This document shows, one piece after another, positions 8,262 through 17,524 of a DNA stretch of 64,000 bases. Positions within the stretch are counted from its first letter, which is position 1. Every line of letters starts with the position of its first letter. The position numbers and the translations under genes are program-made. The stretch spans positions 129,969-193,968 of the forward strand of contig CAVPDG010000018.1 in the NCBI GenBank assembly GCA_963702535.1. The letters run 5' to 3'. The stretch is from CAVPDG01 sp963702535. GTDB taxonomy: Bacteria > Chloroflexota > Anaerolineae > Anaerolineales > UBA4823. Under the pieces are notes generated by a model, which ran no database searches, was not told where the DNA came from, and saw only the letters and a program-made list of their open reading frames with translations.

Positions 8262-10820
8262 ATGAAGCCATCCCTACAAAAATTGCAGAAATTCTTTAAA
8301 CTCGAAGCCGAACGCGGCTTCGACAACCGCGCCGTATTGGGCGGACTGGACCGCATCCTGGATAACTGGGAGATCGACGCTCGCGCCGATAACCTGCCTG
8401 AAGAGACCATCCAGCTCGTGGATAGCCGCTTGCGGGATTACCCGCGCTTGAGCGAGACCTCGCGAGCCGAAGCGTTGAGCGGATTATGGAAGCGCCTGCA
8501 GGAAACAGACGGCGAATTGGCGCCTTTCGCCCCACCGCCTGGCGAGCCCAGCAGGATCAGCAAAGAGGCTGAAGAGCGCCCACAGGATAAGCCGGAGGCG
8601 CCATCCGTACTGCCGCCCGAGCAGTTGGCGGCTATGCCGGGCGAGGAGCGCAAAACTCCCCCTCCGCCCCCCGCCAGATCTGCGCCGCAAGAGGAACCAG
8701 CAGCACTGGACGCATCCGTTAAAGTGCTGCCGTCTGTCGGTCCCAAGCATGCCCATACCCTTGGGCATCTGGGGCTGTACACCCTGCGCGATATGCTGTA
8801 TTACTTCCCACGCCGCTATGACGATTACAGCCAGCTCAAGCCGATCAACCGGCTGTGGTATGGCGAGGTTGTAACCGTCATCGGCAGTGTACAGAGCGTA
8901 AGCACCCGCCAGGCACGCGGCGGACAATTCCAGGTGGTTGAAGCCCTGGTCAGCGATGGGACAGGCGCCTTGCGCGCCACCTGGTTCAACCAACCCTGGG
9001 TGGCTAAACGCCTGCACCACGGGATGCAGGTTGCACTATCGGGGAAGATCGACCAATACCTGGGCAGGCTGGTGATCAACAACCCGGAGCTGGAGCCATT
9101 AGAACAGCAGCAGCTCAGCACCAGCCGGATTGTGCCGGTCTATCCGCTCACGGCGCAAATCACACAACGCTGGATACGCCGCCTGATGAACCAGGTGGTC
9201 ACCCAATGGGCGCCGCGCGTCCGCGATCCACTGCCGGAAAGCATCCGCCGCTCAGCAAGCCTGCTCGATCTGGCCACAGCCTTGCTGCAGATCCACTTCC
9301 CCGATTCCGCGGAGCGGCTGAAGGCCGCCCGGCACCGCCTGGCATTCGATGAGATCTTTCTGCTCCAGCTAGGCGTGCTGCGCCAGAAACGCAATTGGCA
9401 GGAGCGCCTCGGGCGGGTCTTTACAACACCCGATGACTGGCTGGCAAGCCAGATCGAAAACCTGCCCTTCCCCCTGACGGACGCACAGATGCGCTCCATC
9501 CAGGATATTTGCAGCGACCTGGGATCCGGAAAGCCGATGAACCGCTTGCTCCAGGGCGATGTGGGCTCAGGCAAGACTGTCGTGGCAGCCATGGCGATTG
9601 CCATGGTGACGCAGCATGGCGCCCAGGCAGCCATCATGGCGCCCACCGGCATCCTGGCGGAACAGCACTATCACAACCTGCGCAGGCTGCTTGCATCCGG
9701 AGAAGATGGCGCTTCGCCAGACTTGCGCCCGCTGAAGGGGAATGAAATCCGGCTGATGGTGGGAGCCACGCCGGAAGCCGAAAAGAGGGAGATCCGCGAA
9801 GGATTGGCGGATGGCAGCATCAAGCTGGTGGTGGGTACGCATGCACTCATCGAAGACCCGGTTGTCTTCGCCGACCTGGAGCTGACCATTGTGGATGAGC
9901 AGCACCGGTTTGGAGTCGAGCAGCGCGCCGCTTTGCGCTCCAAAGGGACCAATCCTCACCTGCTGGTGATGACCGCCACCCCGATCCCGCGCTCGCTGGC
10001 TCTGACGGTGTACGGCGACCTGGACCTCTCGGTGATCGACGAGATGCCTCCGGGTAGGCAGCCGGTCAACACCTATGTGATCACGCCGCTCGAACGGGAA
10101 CGCGCCTACCGGTTAATTCGCGGTCAGGTAGAAATGGGTCGACAGGCTTTCATCATCTACCCACTGGTGGAGGAAAGCGAGAAAAGCGAGAGCAAAGCGG
10201 CTGTAGAAGAATATACCCGACTGCAGAGCGAGGTGTTCCCGCAATTGAAGCTCGGGCTGCTGCACGGCAGGATGAAAGCGGAAGAGAAGGATGAGGTGAT
10301 GGAGCGTTTCCGCTGCGGAGAGAGCCAAATCCTGGTTTCCACTTCCGTCGTAGAGGTTGGCGTGGATGTGCCCAACGCCACGGTCATGATCATCGAAGGC
10401 GCTAATCGCTTTGGGCTGGCGCAGCTACACCAGTTCCGTGGTCGGGTCGGGCGCGGCGGAGACCAATCTTTCTGCGTGCTGATACCGGATACCTCCGACG
10501 CGGTCGAGAACGAGCGGCTGCAGGTGATGGCGCAAACCAACGATGGATTTGTGCTGGCAGAAAAAGACCTGGAGCAACGCGGACCGGGTGAATTTCTCGG
10601 CACGCGCCAATCGGGATATGCTGAGCAGATCAAGCTAGCCAGCCTGATGGACGTTTTGCTGATCGAAAAAGCGCGCCGTCACGCCCAGGCACTTTTCGAG
10701 CAGGACGCTAACCTGGAAAATCCGGAACACCAGCCACTGGCGGTTGCTCTCGAGCGCTTCTGGGGCGAGAGAAAAGCGACATCAGCTAGATTCAATCGAA
10801 TTAACGAGGAGTCATGGTAA
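8262..10820 (+). CDS. recG: ATP-dependent DNA helicase RecG
   Basis: A protein of about 852 residues. An unusual N-terminal extension (about 150 residues, partly helical and then Pro/Ala-rich) precedes the wedge/OB domain (about 180-290). The helicase core carries GDVGSGKT (Walker A), DEQH (motif II), TATPIPR (III) and QFRGRVGRG (VI). RecG remodels stalled forks and Holliday junctions. The ATG at 8262 is preferred over the TTG at 8259. The gene overlaps coaD by 7 bases, so the two are translationally coupled. Such long N-termini are common in Chloroflexota RecG. Confidence 0.95.
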   Translation: MKPSLQKLQKFFKLEAERGFDNRAVLGGLDRILDNWEIDARADNLPEETIQLVDSRLRDYPRLSETSRAEALSGLWKRLQETDGELAPFAPPPGEPSRISKEAEERPQDKPEAPSVLPPEQLAAMPGEERKTPPPPPARSAPQEEPAALDASVKVLPSVGPKHAHTLGHLGLYTLRDMLYYFPRRYDDYSQLKPINRLWYGEVVTVIGSVQSVSTRQARGGQFQVVEALVSDGTGALRATWFNQPWVAKRLHHGMQVALSGKIDQYLGRLVINNPELEPLEQQQLSTSRIVPVYPLTAQITQRWIRRLMNQVVTQWAPRVRDPLPESIRRSASLLDLATALLQIHFPDSAERLKAARHRLAFDEIFLLQLGVLRQKRNWQERLGRVFTTPDDWLASQIENLPFPLTDAQMRSIQDICSDLGSGKPMNRLLQGDVGSGKTVVAAMAIAMVTQHGAQAAIMAPTGILAEQHYHNLRRLLASGEDGASPDLRPLKGNEIRLMVGATPEAEKREIREGLADGSIKLVVGTHALIEDPVVFADLELTIVDEQHRFGVEQRAALRSKGTNPHLLVMTATPIPRSLALTVYGDLDLSVIDEMPPGRQPVNTYVITPLERERAYRLIRGQVEMGRQAFIIYPLVEESEKSESKAAVEEYTRLQSEVFPQLKLGLLHGRMKAEEKDEVMERFRCGESQILVSTSVVEVGVDVPNATVMIIEGANRFGLAQLHQFRGRVGRGGDQSFCVLIPDTSDAVENERLQVMAQTNDGFVLAEKDLEQRGPGEFLGTRQSGYAEQIKLASLMDVLLIEKARRHAQALFEQDANLENPEHQPLAVALERFWGERKATSARFNRINEESW

Positions 10821-11338
10821 CTGCCGTATTCCCTGGAACTTTCGATCCCATCCACCTGGGACACATCGATATCTCCAACCGCGCCGCCGGCTTGTTCGAG
10901 CAAGTGGTGGTAGCAGTTTATGATCGACCCTTGAAATCCCTGCTATTTCCTCCGGAAGTTCGCATAGAACTTGCACGGAAAGCCTTTGAGAACAATCCGA
11001 AGGTCAAAGTGATGGGTTACAGTGGACTGACCGTTGACTTATGCAGAGCCATTGGCGCCAAGGTGATCGTACGGGGCATCCGTGTATTTTCGGACTTTGA
11101 ATACGAATTCCGTATGGCTCTGGCAAACCACCGCCTGGCGCCGGAAATTGAGGTGATGGCGCTGATCACCGCAGAGGAGCACACTTTCTTGTCCTCATCC
11201 ACGGTGCGCGAGATCGCCTCCCTGGGCGGCGACGTGAGCAGCATGGTGCCGGCGCATGTCGAAACGGCGCTCAAGAAGCGCTTCAAAGAGCTGGGTGACG
11301 GACAGCAGTTGGTGCCTACGACATCGCTGCGGGATTGA
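10814..11338 (+). CDS. coaD: Pantetheine-phosphate adenylyltransferase
   Basis: A 174-residue nucleotidyltransferase that makes dephospho-CoA from 4'-phosphopantetheine and ATP. The signature GTFDPIHLGH stands at residues 8-17, the RGIR substrate segment lies near residue 90, and the closing LSSSTVRE motif lies near 127. Length is a little above the usual 160. The start overlaps the end of recG, giving an operon. CoA supply fits the fatty-acid kinase genes upstream. Confidence 0.95.
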   Translation: MVTAVFPGTFDPIHLGHIDISNRAAGLFEQVVVAVYDRPLKSLLFPPEVRIELARKAFENNPKVKVMGYSGLTVDLCRAIGAKVIVRGIRVFSDFEYEFRMALANHRLAPEIEVMALITAEEHTFLSSSTVREIASLGGDVSSMVPAHVETALKKRFKELGDGQQLVPTTSLRD

Positions 11339-11478
11339 ACAGGACTTACCAGCCCCAGATCGGCTTACTGGTGGGGATCGGATTCAAACCTTATTGACGA
11401 AATTGCGATTTGCGTGTAATCTATTGATGGAACAGGCACACACCCAACTCTTGCGCCTTTCATCGAGGTGATAATCAA

Positions 11479-11949
11479 ATGGACATCCTGCATCTTGTAG
11501 ACCGTTTAGAAGAACTATTCAACCAGAGCCGACCGATATGGTTCACCCACAGCGTCATCGTTGATGAAGACCGCATGCTGGATCTGATAGACCAGATGCG
11601 AATGGCGATCCCGGATGAGGTCAAGAAAGCCCAGCAGGTGCTCGCCCAACGCGACCGGATCCTCGCCCAGGCGCAGGAGGAAGCCAACCGCACCCTGGCG
11701 ATTGCGCGCGAGAAGAGCGAGCAAATGGTGGAACGAGATGCCATCGTCCAGGCTGCGCACGTGCGGGCGGAGCAGATCGTTAACGGGGCGCGTGGCGATA
11801 TCGACGCCACCCGGCACGAAGCGGATGAATACGTGGTGAACACGCTCAGGCGCCTGGAGATGGAACTGGAGCGTTTTCTGACACAGGTGCGCAACGGCAT
11901 CACCGTATTGCAGGATGAGAAGGGGCAAGGAGACCAGCAAAACGAATAA
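11479..11949 (+). CDS. SepIVA/DivIVA-like coiled-coil protein
   Basis: A 156-residue, almost wholly helical protein. Residues 27-60 (VDEDRMLDLIDQMRMAIPDE and onward) resemble the N-terminal motif of the actinobacterial septum protein SepIVA, with a following run of heptad-like RDRILAQAQEEANR repeats and a closing EADEYV...LE segment that SepIVA also has. The similarity is from memory of that family. In actinobacteria SepIVA helps place cell-wall synthesis. GAGGTGAT precedes the ATG. It lies 140 bases after coaD. An older reading as an ATP synthase subunit b/H-like protein reflects only the coiled coil. Confidence 0.65.
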   Translation: MDILHLVDRLEELFNQSRPIWFTHSVIVDEDRMLDLIDQMRMAIPDEVKKAQQVLAQRDRILAQAQEEANRTLAIAREKSEQMVERDAIVQAAHVRAEQIVNGARGDIDATRHEADEYVVNTLRRLEMELERFLTQVRNGITVLQDEKGQGDQQNE

Positions 11950-12032
11950 CCCGGCGCTTGCCTGACGGTTTGATTGCTTTCCCGAGCTTTTATCCCCGCC
12001 CAATCCGAACGGGTTGTATCAGGATCACTGCC

Positions 12033-12061
12033 TGCCGTCCTCAACCGAGGACGGCATTTTT
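12033..12061 (+). terminator. Intrinsic terminator after the recG-coaD-sepIVA-like run
   Basis: A perfect 10-base-pair stem, TGCCGTCCTC / GAGGACGGCA, with loop AACC (12033-12056), is followed by TTTTT. Confidence 0.85.
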
Positions 12062-12108
12062 ATCCCCGCCGCGCATCCCCCGGTCGCACGGCCAGGAGGG
12101 AATGGGGT

Positions 12109-12114
12109 TATAAT
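12109..12114 (+). promoter_or_regulatory. Candidate -10 element (TATAAT)
   Basis: GGTTATAATC 34 bases before the thioesterase start and just past the terminator at 12033, where a new transcript must begin. No good -35 is visible. Confidence 0.4.
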
Positions 12115-12147
12115 CTGGTTCGAAATGAAGCCGGGCAGGAGCGCAAG

Positions 12148-12636
12148 ATGGAGAAACGAGCATTCCAGGACTATTACCCGGATTATTTCAGCCACTGCTA
12201 CGGGTGCGGTCGCCTGAACCAACATGGCTACCAGATTAAAAGCTATTGGGAAGGCGATGAAGCCGTGTGCGTCTTCTTACCCCAGCCCTATCATACCTCC
12301 ATCCCAGGCTACGTATACGGCGGGCTGATTGCATCCATCATCGATTGCCATGCCACCGGCACAGCAGCCGCAGCCGCTTACCGGGCAGAAGGCAGAGAGA
12401 TGGATAGCCAGCCGTCTTTTCGCTACCTGACTGCCTCGCTCAAAGTCGATTACCTGCTACCCACGCCGATCAACGTCCCGCTGGAGGTGCGCGCCACGGT
12501 AAAAGAGATCAAAGGGCGGAAAGTGGTCATTCAGGCGGCGCTCTCGGCACACAGTCAAGTAACCGCCCACGGTGAAGTCATCGCAGTCCAGGTGCCGGAA
12601 CACCTGATCCCCGGATTACAGGAGCCGCATGCCTGA
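12148..12636 (+). CDS. PaaI-type hotdog thioesterase family protein
   Basis: A 162-residue single hotdog domain. An N-terminal HCYGCG motif precedes a conserved GYVYGGLIASIIDCHATGTA helix, the usual substrate helix of PaaI-like acyl-CoA thioesterases, where the Asp near residue 69 stands in the catalytic position. The CxxC-like start is found in a subgroup of unknown substrate. ATG 12148 is chosen because AGGAG sits 6 bases upstream. It overlaps the next small gene by 8 bases. Confidence 0.8.
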   Translation: MEKRAFQDYYPDYFSHCYGCGRLNQHGYQIKSYWEGDEAVCVFLPQPYHTSIPGYVYGGLIASIIDCHATGTAAAAAYRAEGREMDSQPSFRYLTASLKVDYLLPTPINVPLEVRATVKEIKGRKVVIQAALSAHSQVTAHGEVIAVQVPEHLIPGLQEPHA

Positions 12637-12838
12637 ATGGTGTCCGAAATGCCATGCCATGCTCGCTCCGGGTCTGGACAAATGCCCTGCCTGCGGGGCA
12701 CACCTGCCAAAAACCGACCCCTCCAACTTCTCCAATAAAGATATCCTGGCATTCAGCCTGTATTTTCTGGGCATCGCTCTCATACCTGTCCTTTTGATTA
12801 TCGGAATCGGATTGACCTGCGCATTATTGAACCGGTAA
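12629..12838 (+). CDS. Small zinc-ribbon membrane protein
   Basis: A 69-residue protein: an N-terminal zinc ribbon with two CxxC knuckles (WCPKC at 4-8, CPAC at 19-22) followed by one long transmembrane helix (about 43-65). No function is known. The 8-base overlap with the thioesterase gene shows they are co-translated. Confidence 0.7.
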   Translation: MPEWCPKCHAMLAPGLDKCPACGAHLPKTDPSNFSNKDILAFSLYFLGIALIPVLLIIGIGLTCALLNR

Positions 12839-12894
12839 AGAACCTGTATTCCCGTTCAGCCTTGTGAAAGTCGTAGTAGACCAAGGAGAGGCGT

Positions 12895-14041
12895 ATGGAC
12901 TTCCAACTAAGTGAAGAACAACAGATGTGGCGCCAGGCTGTGCACGATTTTGTGGCACGCGAAGTAAAACCCAAAGCCCGGGAGGTCGATGAAAAAGCGG
13001 AGTTCAACTGGGACGCCACGCGCAAGATGGGGGCGCTGGGCTTGTTGGGTTTGAGCGTCCCCGAAGAATACGGGGGCAGCGGCGTAGACCCGGTCAGCGC
13101 GGCGATTGCCATCGAAGAGCTGGGCTGGGGCTGCGGCAGCACGGCGCTGGCGATCGCGGCGCACAACGGGCTGGGATGCGCGCCGCTGGTGCTCTTCGGC
13201 AGCGAGGAGCTGAAGAGAGCAGTTTCTACCGCCAGTTGTCAGCGGCAAGAGCGGGCTGGCTGCCCTGGCGCTGACCGAGCCAGGGGCTGGCTCAGACCTG
13301 AAAGGCGGTGTAACCCTGCGCGCCCGCCGCGAGGCAGATGAGTGGGTGCTGGATGGCGCCAAGATGTGGTGCACGAATGCCAGCATCGCCGACTATATCG
13401 TCACGCTGGCGCGCACCGACCCGCAAGGAGGATCGCATTCTCTGAGCCTGATCGTCGTCCCAACCCAGACATCCGGGCTGCACATCGCCCCAGCGGAGAA
13501 GAAGATGGGATTGAAAGGCTCCCCAACCCACGCGGTCACTTACGAGGGCGTGCGCGTGCCCGCCGGCTACCTGCTGGGGGAGGAAGGCAGCGGGCTGAAC
13601 CAGACGCTGGCTGTGCTGGATGGGGGAAGGATCGGGATTGGCGCACTCTCGGTAGGGCTGGCGCAGGCTGCATTCGAAGAAGCGGTGAATTACGCCAAAG
13701 AGCGCCGCACCTTCGGGCAAGCCATCGCCGAGCACCAGGCGATCGCCTGTAAGCTGGCGGATGCCGCCACCCAAATCCAGGCAGCGCGGCTGATGGTGTA
13801 CCAGGCAGCCTGGCTGAAAAGCCAGGGGCAGGCTTTCACCAAGGCAGCCGCCATGGCGAAGATGTTCGCCTCCGAGATGGCAGAGCAGGTGTGCCGGGAT
13901 GCCATCCAGGTGCACGGGGGATACGGCTACAGCCGCGAGTACCCGGTTGAGCGCATGTACCGTGATGCGCGGCTGATGACCATCGGCGAGGGCACGAGCG
14001 AGATCCAGCGCCTGGTGATCGCGCGCCACGTATTGGAATAA
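12895..14041 (+). CDS. Acyl-CoA dehydrogenase (frameshift near 13216)
   Basis: The first frame starts MDFQLSEEQQMW and runs to GSEELK. An extra A near 13213-13218 breaks it. The second frame continues FLPPVVSGKSG, ALTEPGAGSDL and WCTNAS, all flavin-binding motifs of the family, to the C-terminal QVHGGYGYSREYPVERMYRD. The catalytic glutamate is in IGEGTSEIQR. Together about 381 residues, normal for short-chain (butyryl-CoA type) dehydrogenases, which oxidise acyl-CoA to enoyl-CoA using FAD. GGAGAGG precedes the ATG. The gene ends one base from the convergent lepB. Confidence 0.9.
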
Positions 14042-14647
14042 TCAGGGTTGGGCGGCGGCGGCGGTTGCCTGGTTGAGTAGCTGCCAGCGGGACGGGGGCC
14101 AGTACACCACCTCCGCCTTGCCAATGATGTTCTTCAAGCGGCACCATCCCCCAGGCGTGCGAGTCAGAAGAACTGTTGCGGTTATCGCCCAGGACGAACA
14201 GCGATTCGGGCGGGACCGTCCAGGCACCTTCATAATTGGGCGGGGCGCTGATATAGGGCTCATCCATCGGCTGATCGTTGACGTAAACGGTCCCGTTGGT
14301 GACGCGCACCGTATCGCCCGGCAGACCGATGATGCGCTTGATGTACGGCTCGCGGTTGGGATCGGGCGGATATTTGAAGACGATAACATCCCCCCGCCCC
14401 GGCGAGTTGAACAAATAGGCGATCTTGTTGACGATGACGAAATTCCCGGCATACAAGGTGGGCTGCATGCTGATCGATTCGATGCGGATGCGCGCCGAAA
14501 TGGCATTGATGCCCAAAAATAGCGCCAGCGCCAGCAGCAACGTCTCTAAGACATCCAGAATGAAGCGTCGAAAACCGCCTGACTTTCCGGCAGGCGGCTG
14601 AGGTCGGTTTCGGGGTCGGGTAAAGCCTGGCTATGAAAACCTTCCAT
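14042..14647 (-). CDS. lepB: Signal peptidase I (two frameshifts)
   Basis: About 200 residues when joined. One transmembrane helix (LLLALALFLGINAISA) is followed by the catalytic serine box SISMQPTL, the catalytic lysine in YIKRIIGLPGD, and the GDNRNSS...DSHAWG box. The ATG at 14647 has GGAG 6 bases upstream. Its frame leaves the helix frame near 14598 through one extra base, and a second extra base near 14135 shifts the tail (KNIIGKAEVVYWPP). The enzyme removes signal peptides on the outer face of the membrane. As an essential gene with two breaks it points to sequence errors. Confidence 0.88.
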
Positions 14648-14725
14648 TCATGCTCCAATTGCAGAAATTATACTCCCCAGGCGCAAGCCTTGTACACCGG
14701 GAAAACCAGCGGTCTTAGCGAACTC

Positions 14726-15223
14726 TCATTTAACCTGGTGACCTGCTTCGGCGCCGGGATCTTCTGCCAGCAGGGCAACCGCATGGGGCAAGACCGGCAG
14801 GATAACCTGCAGATTTTCCAATGCCCCCTTGGGGCTGCCCGGCAGGTTGACGATCAGCGTGCGGCGGCGGATACCCGCCGTGGCGCGTGAAAGCATGGCA
14901 TGCGGCGTCACCTGCAGGCTGGCAGCCCGCATGGCTTCGGCGATCCCCGGTGTCGGTCGCTCGAGCACAGCCTGCGTGGCTTCGGGGGTGATATCGCGCG
15001 GGCTGAACCCTGTGCCGCCGGTGGTGAGGATCACATCCAGGTCGCCGCTCTCCGACCAATCCAGCAGCGCCTGGCGGATCACCGAAAAATCATCAGGGAC
15101 GATCTGCATGCGAAGCACCTGCCAGCCCTGGGTAATAACCGCTTGCTGCAGAGCAGGACCGGAAGCGTCGGGGCGCTCGCCGCGTGAAGAGCGGTCTGAA
15201 ACCGTCAAAATGCCGAATCTCAT
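14726..15223 (-). CDS. mog: MogA/MoaB family molybdenum cofactor protein
   Basis: A 165-residue MoCF-domain protein. LTVSDRSSRG stands at the start, the molybdopterin-binding TTGGTGFSPRD near residue 88-98, then PEAT and NLPGSPKGA. These are the substrate-contact motifs of molybdopterin adenylyltransferase, which activates molybdopterin with ATP before metal insertion. The protein lies 6 bases downstream of the acetyltransferase gene, so it is in the PHP-GNAT-mog operon. Molybdate/tungstate uptake genes lie at the other end of the window. Confidence 0.88.
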   Translation of the reverse strand: MRFGILTVSDRSSRGERPDASGPALQQAVITQGWQVLRMQIVPDDFSVIRQALLDWSESGDLDVILTTGGTGFSPRDITPEATQAVLERPTPGIAEAMRAASLQVTPHAMLSRATAGIRRRTLIVNLPGSPKGALENLQVILPVLPHAVALLAEDPGAEAGHQVK

Positions 15224-15229
15224 CCCAGT

Positions 15230-15664
15230 CTAGCTGATGTCCTTGGCATAGATGTGCAGGTCCATCTCGTCCCAACCGAGATCCTGGTAGAAGCGCATGG
15301 CATCCAGATTGTCGTTGGTGACCAGCAGATAATAACGAATACAGCCCTTTTGGCGCAAGCGATTCTCCAGCTCAGCCATCAGAGCCTTGCCGATGCCACG
15401 CTGGCGGTAGGCTTCGGCTACCGCCAGGTGATAGACCATGCCGCGCCGGCCGTCGAAGCCGCCCAGCACCGTGCCAACCACTTGCCCATCCAGCTCAGCC
15501 AGCAAGAAGAGGTCGGGGTCGCGCTGCAGCTTTTTGGCAATTTCGGCGGGGTCATCGGAGCGACGCACATGAATACCCGGTCCGGCAGTGCTCCACAAAT
15601 GATACACCACCGGGTAATCCGCAGGATATTCGAATGTACGGATGGAGAGCGCTGGCTCACTCAT
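15230..15664 (-). CDS. GNAT family N-acetyltransferase
   Basis: A 144-residue GNAT domain with the acetyl-CoA loop QRGIGKAL and a NDNLDAMRFYQDLGW closing segment typical of amino-acid or small-amine acetyltransferases. The ATG at 15664 overlaps the stop of the PHP-AlbA gene by 8 bases (ATGAGTGA), so I prefer it over longer starts that run back inside that gene. Substrate unknown. Confidence 0.82.
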   Translation of the reverse strand: MSEPALSIRTFEYPADYPVVYHLWSTAGPGIHVRRSDDPAEIAKKLQRDPDLFLLAELDGQVVGTVLGGFDGRRGMVYHLAVAEAYRQRGIGKALMAELENRLRQKGCIRYYLLVTNDNLDAMRFYQDLGWDEMDLHIYAKDIS

Positions 15665-17408
15665 CTTCCTGACCGACCAGCAGCTCCCAGGATCCATGAA
15701 TGCCATCTTCGGTCACGCCAAAATAATAGCGGTAACCCTGGGGCGTGCGCTGAACCAGGTCATAGCGCCAGCTCTTCCCTTGTTTGTAGCGATTGACTAA
15801 TCCGAAATCTTCCTGCCACTGCACGCTGCCCTGAGACATATCTGCCGGGTACTTGGCGAAGGTGGTAATGGCATAATGCCACAAGCGCCGGGCTGAGGTG
15901 CGGGTGACGTTCTTCACCATGTTCCCATTGCGCAGATCGCGCATGGTGTAATAGCGTGTGCCGCTGCGCTCTTCATAGCCCGCCACTTCAACCCCGGTGC
16001 GCGGCGTCAGGGTAAGCTCATCGGCAGCAACCGCAGGCTCCTGCGCCTGGGCAACTGGCTCTGCTATTTGCGGCTCGACTTGCTCAGGCGCCGCCGGACG
16101 ACGGGACTGGCCGCGCAGGACCAGCTCAACGATCTCATCCCGCACTGCCAGACCGGTCTCGCCTTCGGACCGGACGTAGATCTTGTTGTCATCTACGGCA
16201 TAGGGTGGGTCTTCGCCGCGCGGGATGAGAATGCGAATGATCTTCTTGCCCCCCGTCTCCTTGACATCCAGGCTGCACTGCAATGCCGGGCTGATGGTGC
16301 TGCTGATCTCTTTCTCCAAAATAACAATTGCCTGGTCAGGCTCGGTGACGCCGAGCACCGGTTTGCTCAGATCGGCGGATAAACCGATATAGAGCGTCCC
16401 GCCATTGGCATTGGCAAAGGCGCAGACATCCGCCAGGATCTCATAGCGCTGCCCGCCGCGCTTGGACCAGCCCTCGTGAAAATCCTGTACGATATTGGCG
16501 CCTTCTTCCCGGGCAGAGCGAATGAAATCGAAGGAAGGCTCTTCTATCTGGCGGTGCGGGCGCGTGCGGGAAAAATCGTTACCGGCAAACAGCTCCAGCA
16601 AGTCTTCAAAGCTGACATCCGAAATCAAGACATCTGTTGTGCGGTCGCCTAGCCCCAGGTTCTTCTTACGTTGAGGGTCCTGAGTGAGACGGTGAGCGTC
16701 CGAGCCCTGGATGCAATGCATGCGCCGCGGGTACTCGGGCTTGGTGCCGTTGAAGAAGTTGGCAGTAGACTGGCGCCCTTTCTGCTCCAGGTCGGTAACC
16801 TCCAGAGCATGCAAGTGGGGATCCTGTGTATAGGCAATCTTGGTCTGCCCGCCAAAGGCAAAACCGCGCATGGCAACGCCATTGCTCGAATTAGCATGGG
16901 CAGCGATCACCAGACCGCCCGCCTCGTTGATCAGGCGGTAGGCGGTCAACACGTCTGTGGCTGCACCGATGGTCGCCGAACCTTCATCTACTTGATCGGC
17001 AGGGACATGCAGATCGATTAAGAGATGCTCGATCTCTCGCACCGGTTTCTCCGGCGAGAATATCCCCATGATGTGAAAGCCGAATGTAGCGCTGAACTCG
17101 ATTCCCGGAAGGACCAGGATCTTAGCCAGCAAGCGCCGGTATTCGCGCAAGAGCGCCTGCTCATCGGGCAGCAAGCGGTTCAGCTTTTCCAGCATCTCAA
17201 GCTGCTGGATCTCCTCGCGCATGCGCCGGTAGCCAGCGACGGTATTGTGATCGGTGAAGGCAATAATGTCTAAACCGCGTGCTTCTGCTCGCTGCAGCAG
17301 CTCCAGGTAGGTGACCTCGGGCTGCTGGTAATCGCTAGAAGCCGGTGTGTGTAAATGTAAATCCATTTTGCGCCACTGCATCGGGGCGCGCGTTCGTTTC
17401 TTTCCCAC
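15657..17408 (-). CDS. PHP-domain phosphoesterase fused to AlbA_2 (Schlafen-like) domain
   Basis: A 583-residue protein. Residues 14-280 are a PHP metallo-phosphoesterase: MDLHLHTP (motif I), AFTDHNT (II), an LPGIEF segment (III) and GSDAH (IV) provide the metal ligands. Residues 310-430 match the AlbA_2/Schlafen fold (DFHEGW, VCAFANANGGTLYIG, KIYVRSEGETG). A Pro/Glu-rich linker and a separate C-terminal domain (about 465-583) follow. PHP domains hydrolyse phosphoesters such as nucleotides or DNA ends, and AlbA_2 domains are often linked to nucleic acids. The combination suggests DNA/RNA end processing, but no partner nearby proves this. Confidence 0.75.
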   Translation of the reverse strand: MGKKRTRAPMQWRKMDLHLHTPASSDYQQPEVTYLELLQRAEARGLDIIAFTDHNTVAGYRRMREEIQQLEMLEKLNRLLPDEQALLREYRRLLAKILVLPGIEFSATFGFHIMGIFSPEKPVREIEHLLIDLHVPADQVDEGSATIGAATDVLTAYRLINEAGGLVIAAHANSSNGVAMRGFAFGGQTKIAYTQDPHLHALEVTDLEQKGRQSTANFFNGTKPEYPRRMHCIQGSDAHRLTQDPQRKKNLGLGDRTTDVLISDVSFEDLLELFAGNDFSRTRPHRQIEEPSFDFIRSAREEGANIVQDFHEGWSKRGGQRYEILADVCAFANANGGTLYIGLSADLSKPVLGVTEPDQAIVILEKEISSTISPALQCSLDVKETGGKKIIRILIPRGEDPPYAVDDNKIYVRSEGETGLAVRDEIVELVLRGQSRRPAAPEQVEPQIAEPVAQAQEPAVAADELTLTPRTGVEVAGYEERSGTRYYTMRDLRNGNMVKNVTRTSARRLWHYAITTFAKYPADMSQGSVQWQEDFGLVNRYKQGKSWRYDLVQRTPQGYRYYFGVTEDGIHGSWELLVGQEDE

Positions 17409-17524
17409 AGTTTTCTCTCAATTCAATCCATTAATAGGCCGATCCGTTCGGGCGGAGGTATCCGCCCCCGATCGACCATCGACAATACTTGCCCAACCCC
17501 GGGCTGAGACGGATTGCAGCCATC

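Noticed and set aside
14726..15223. Functional link of mogA with the wtp genes as one island
   Set aside because: They are more than 40 kb apart, in different operons, with many unrelated genes between them.
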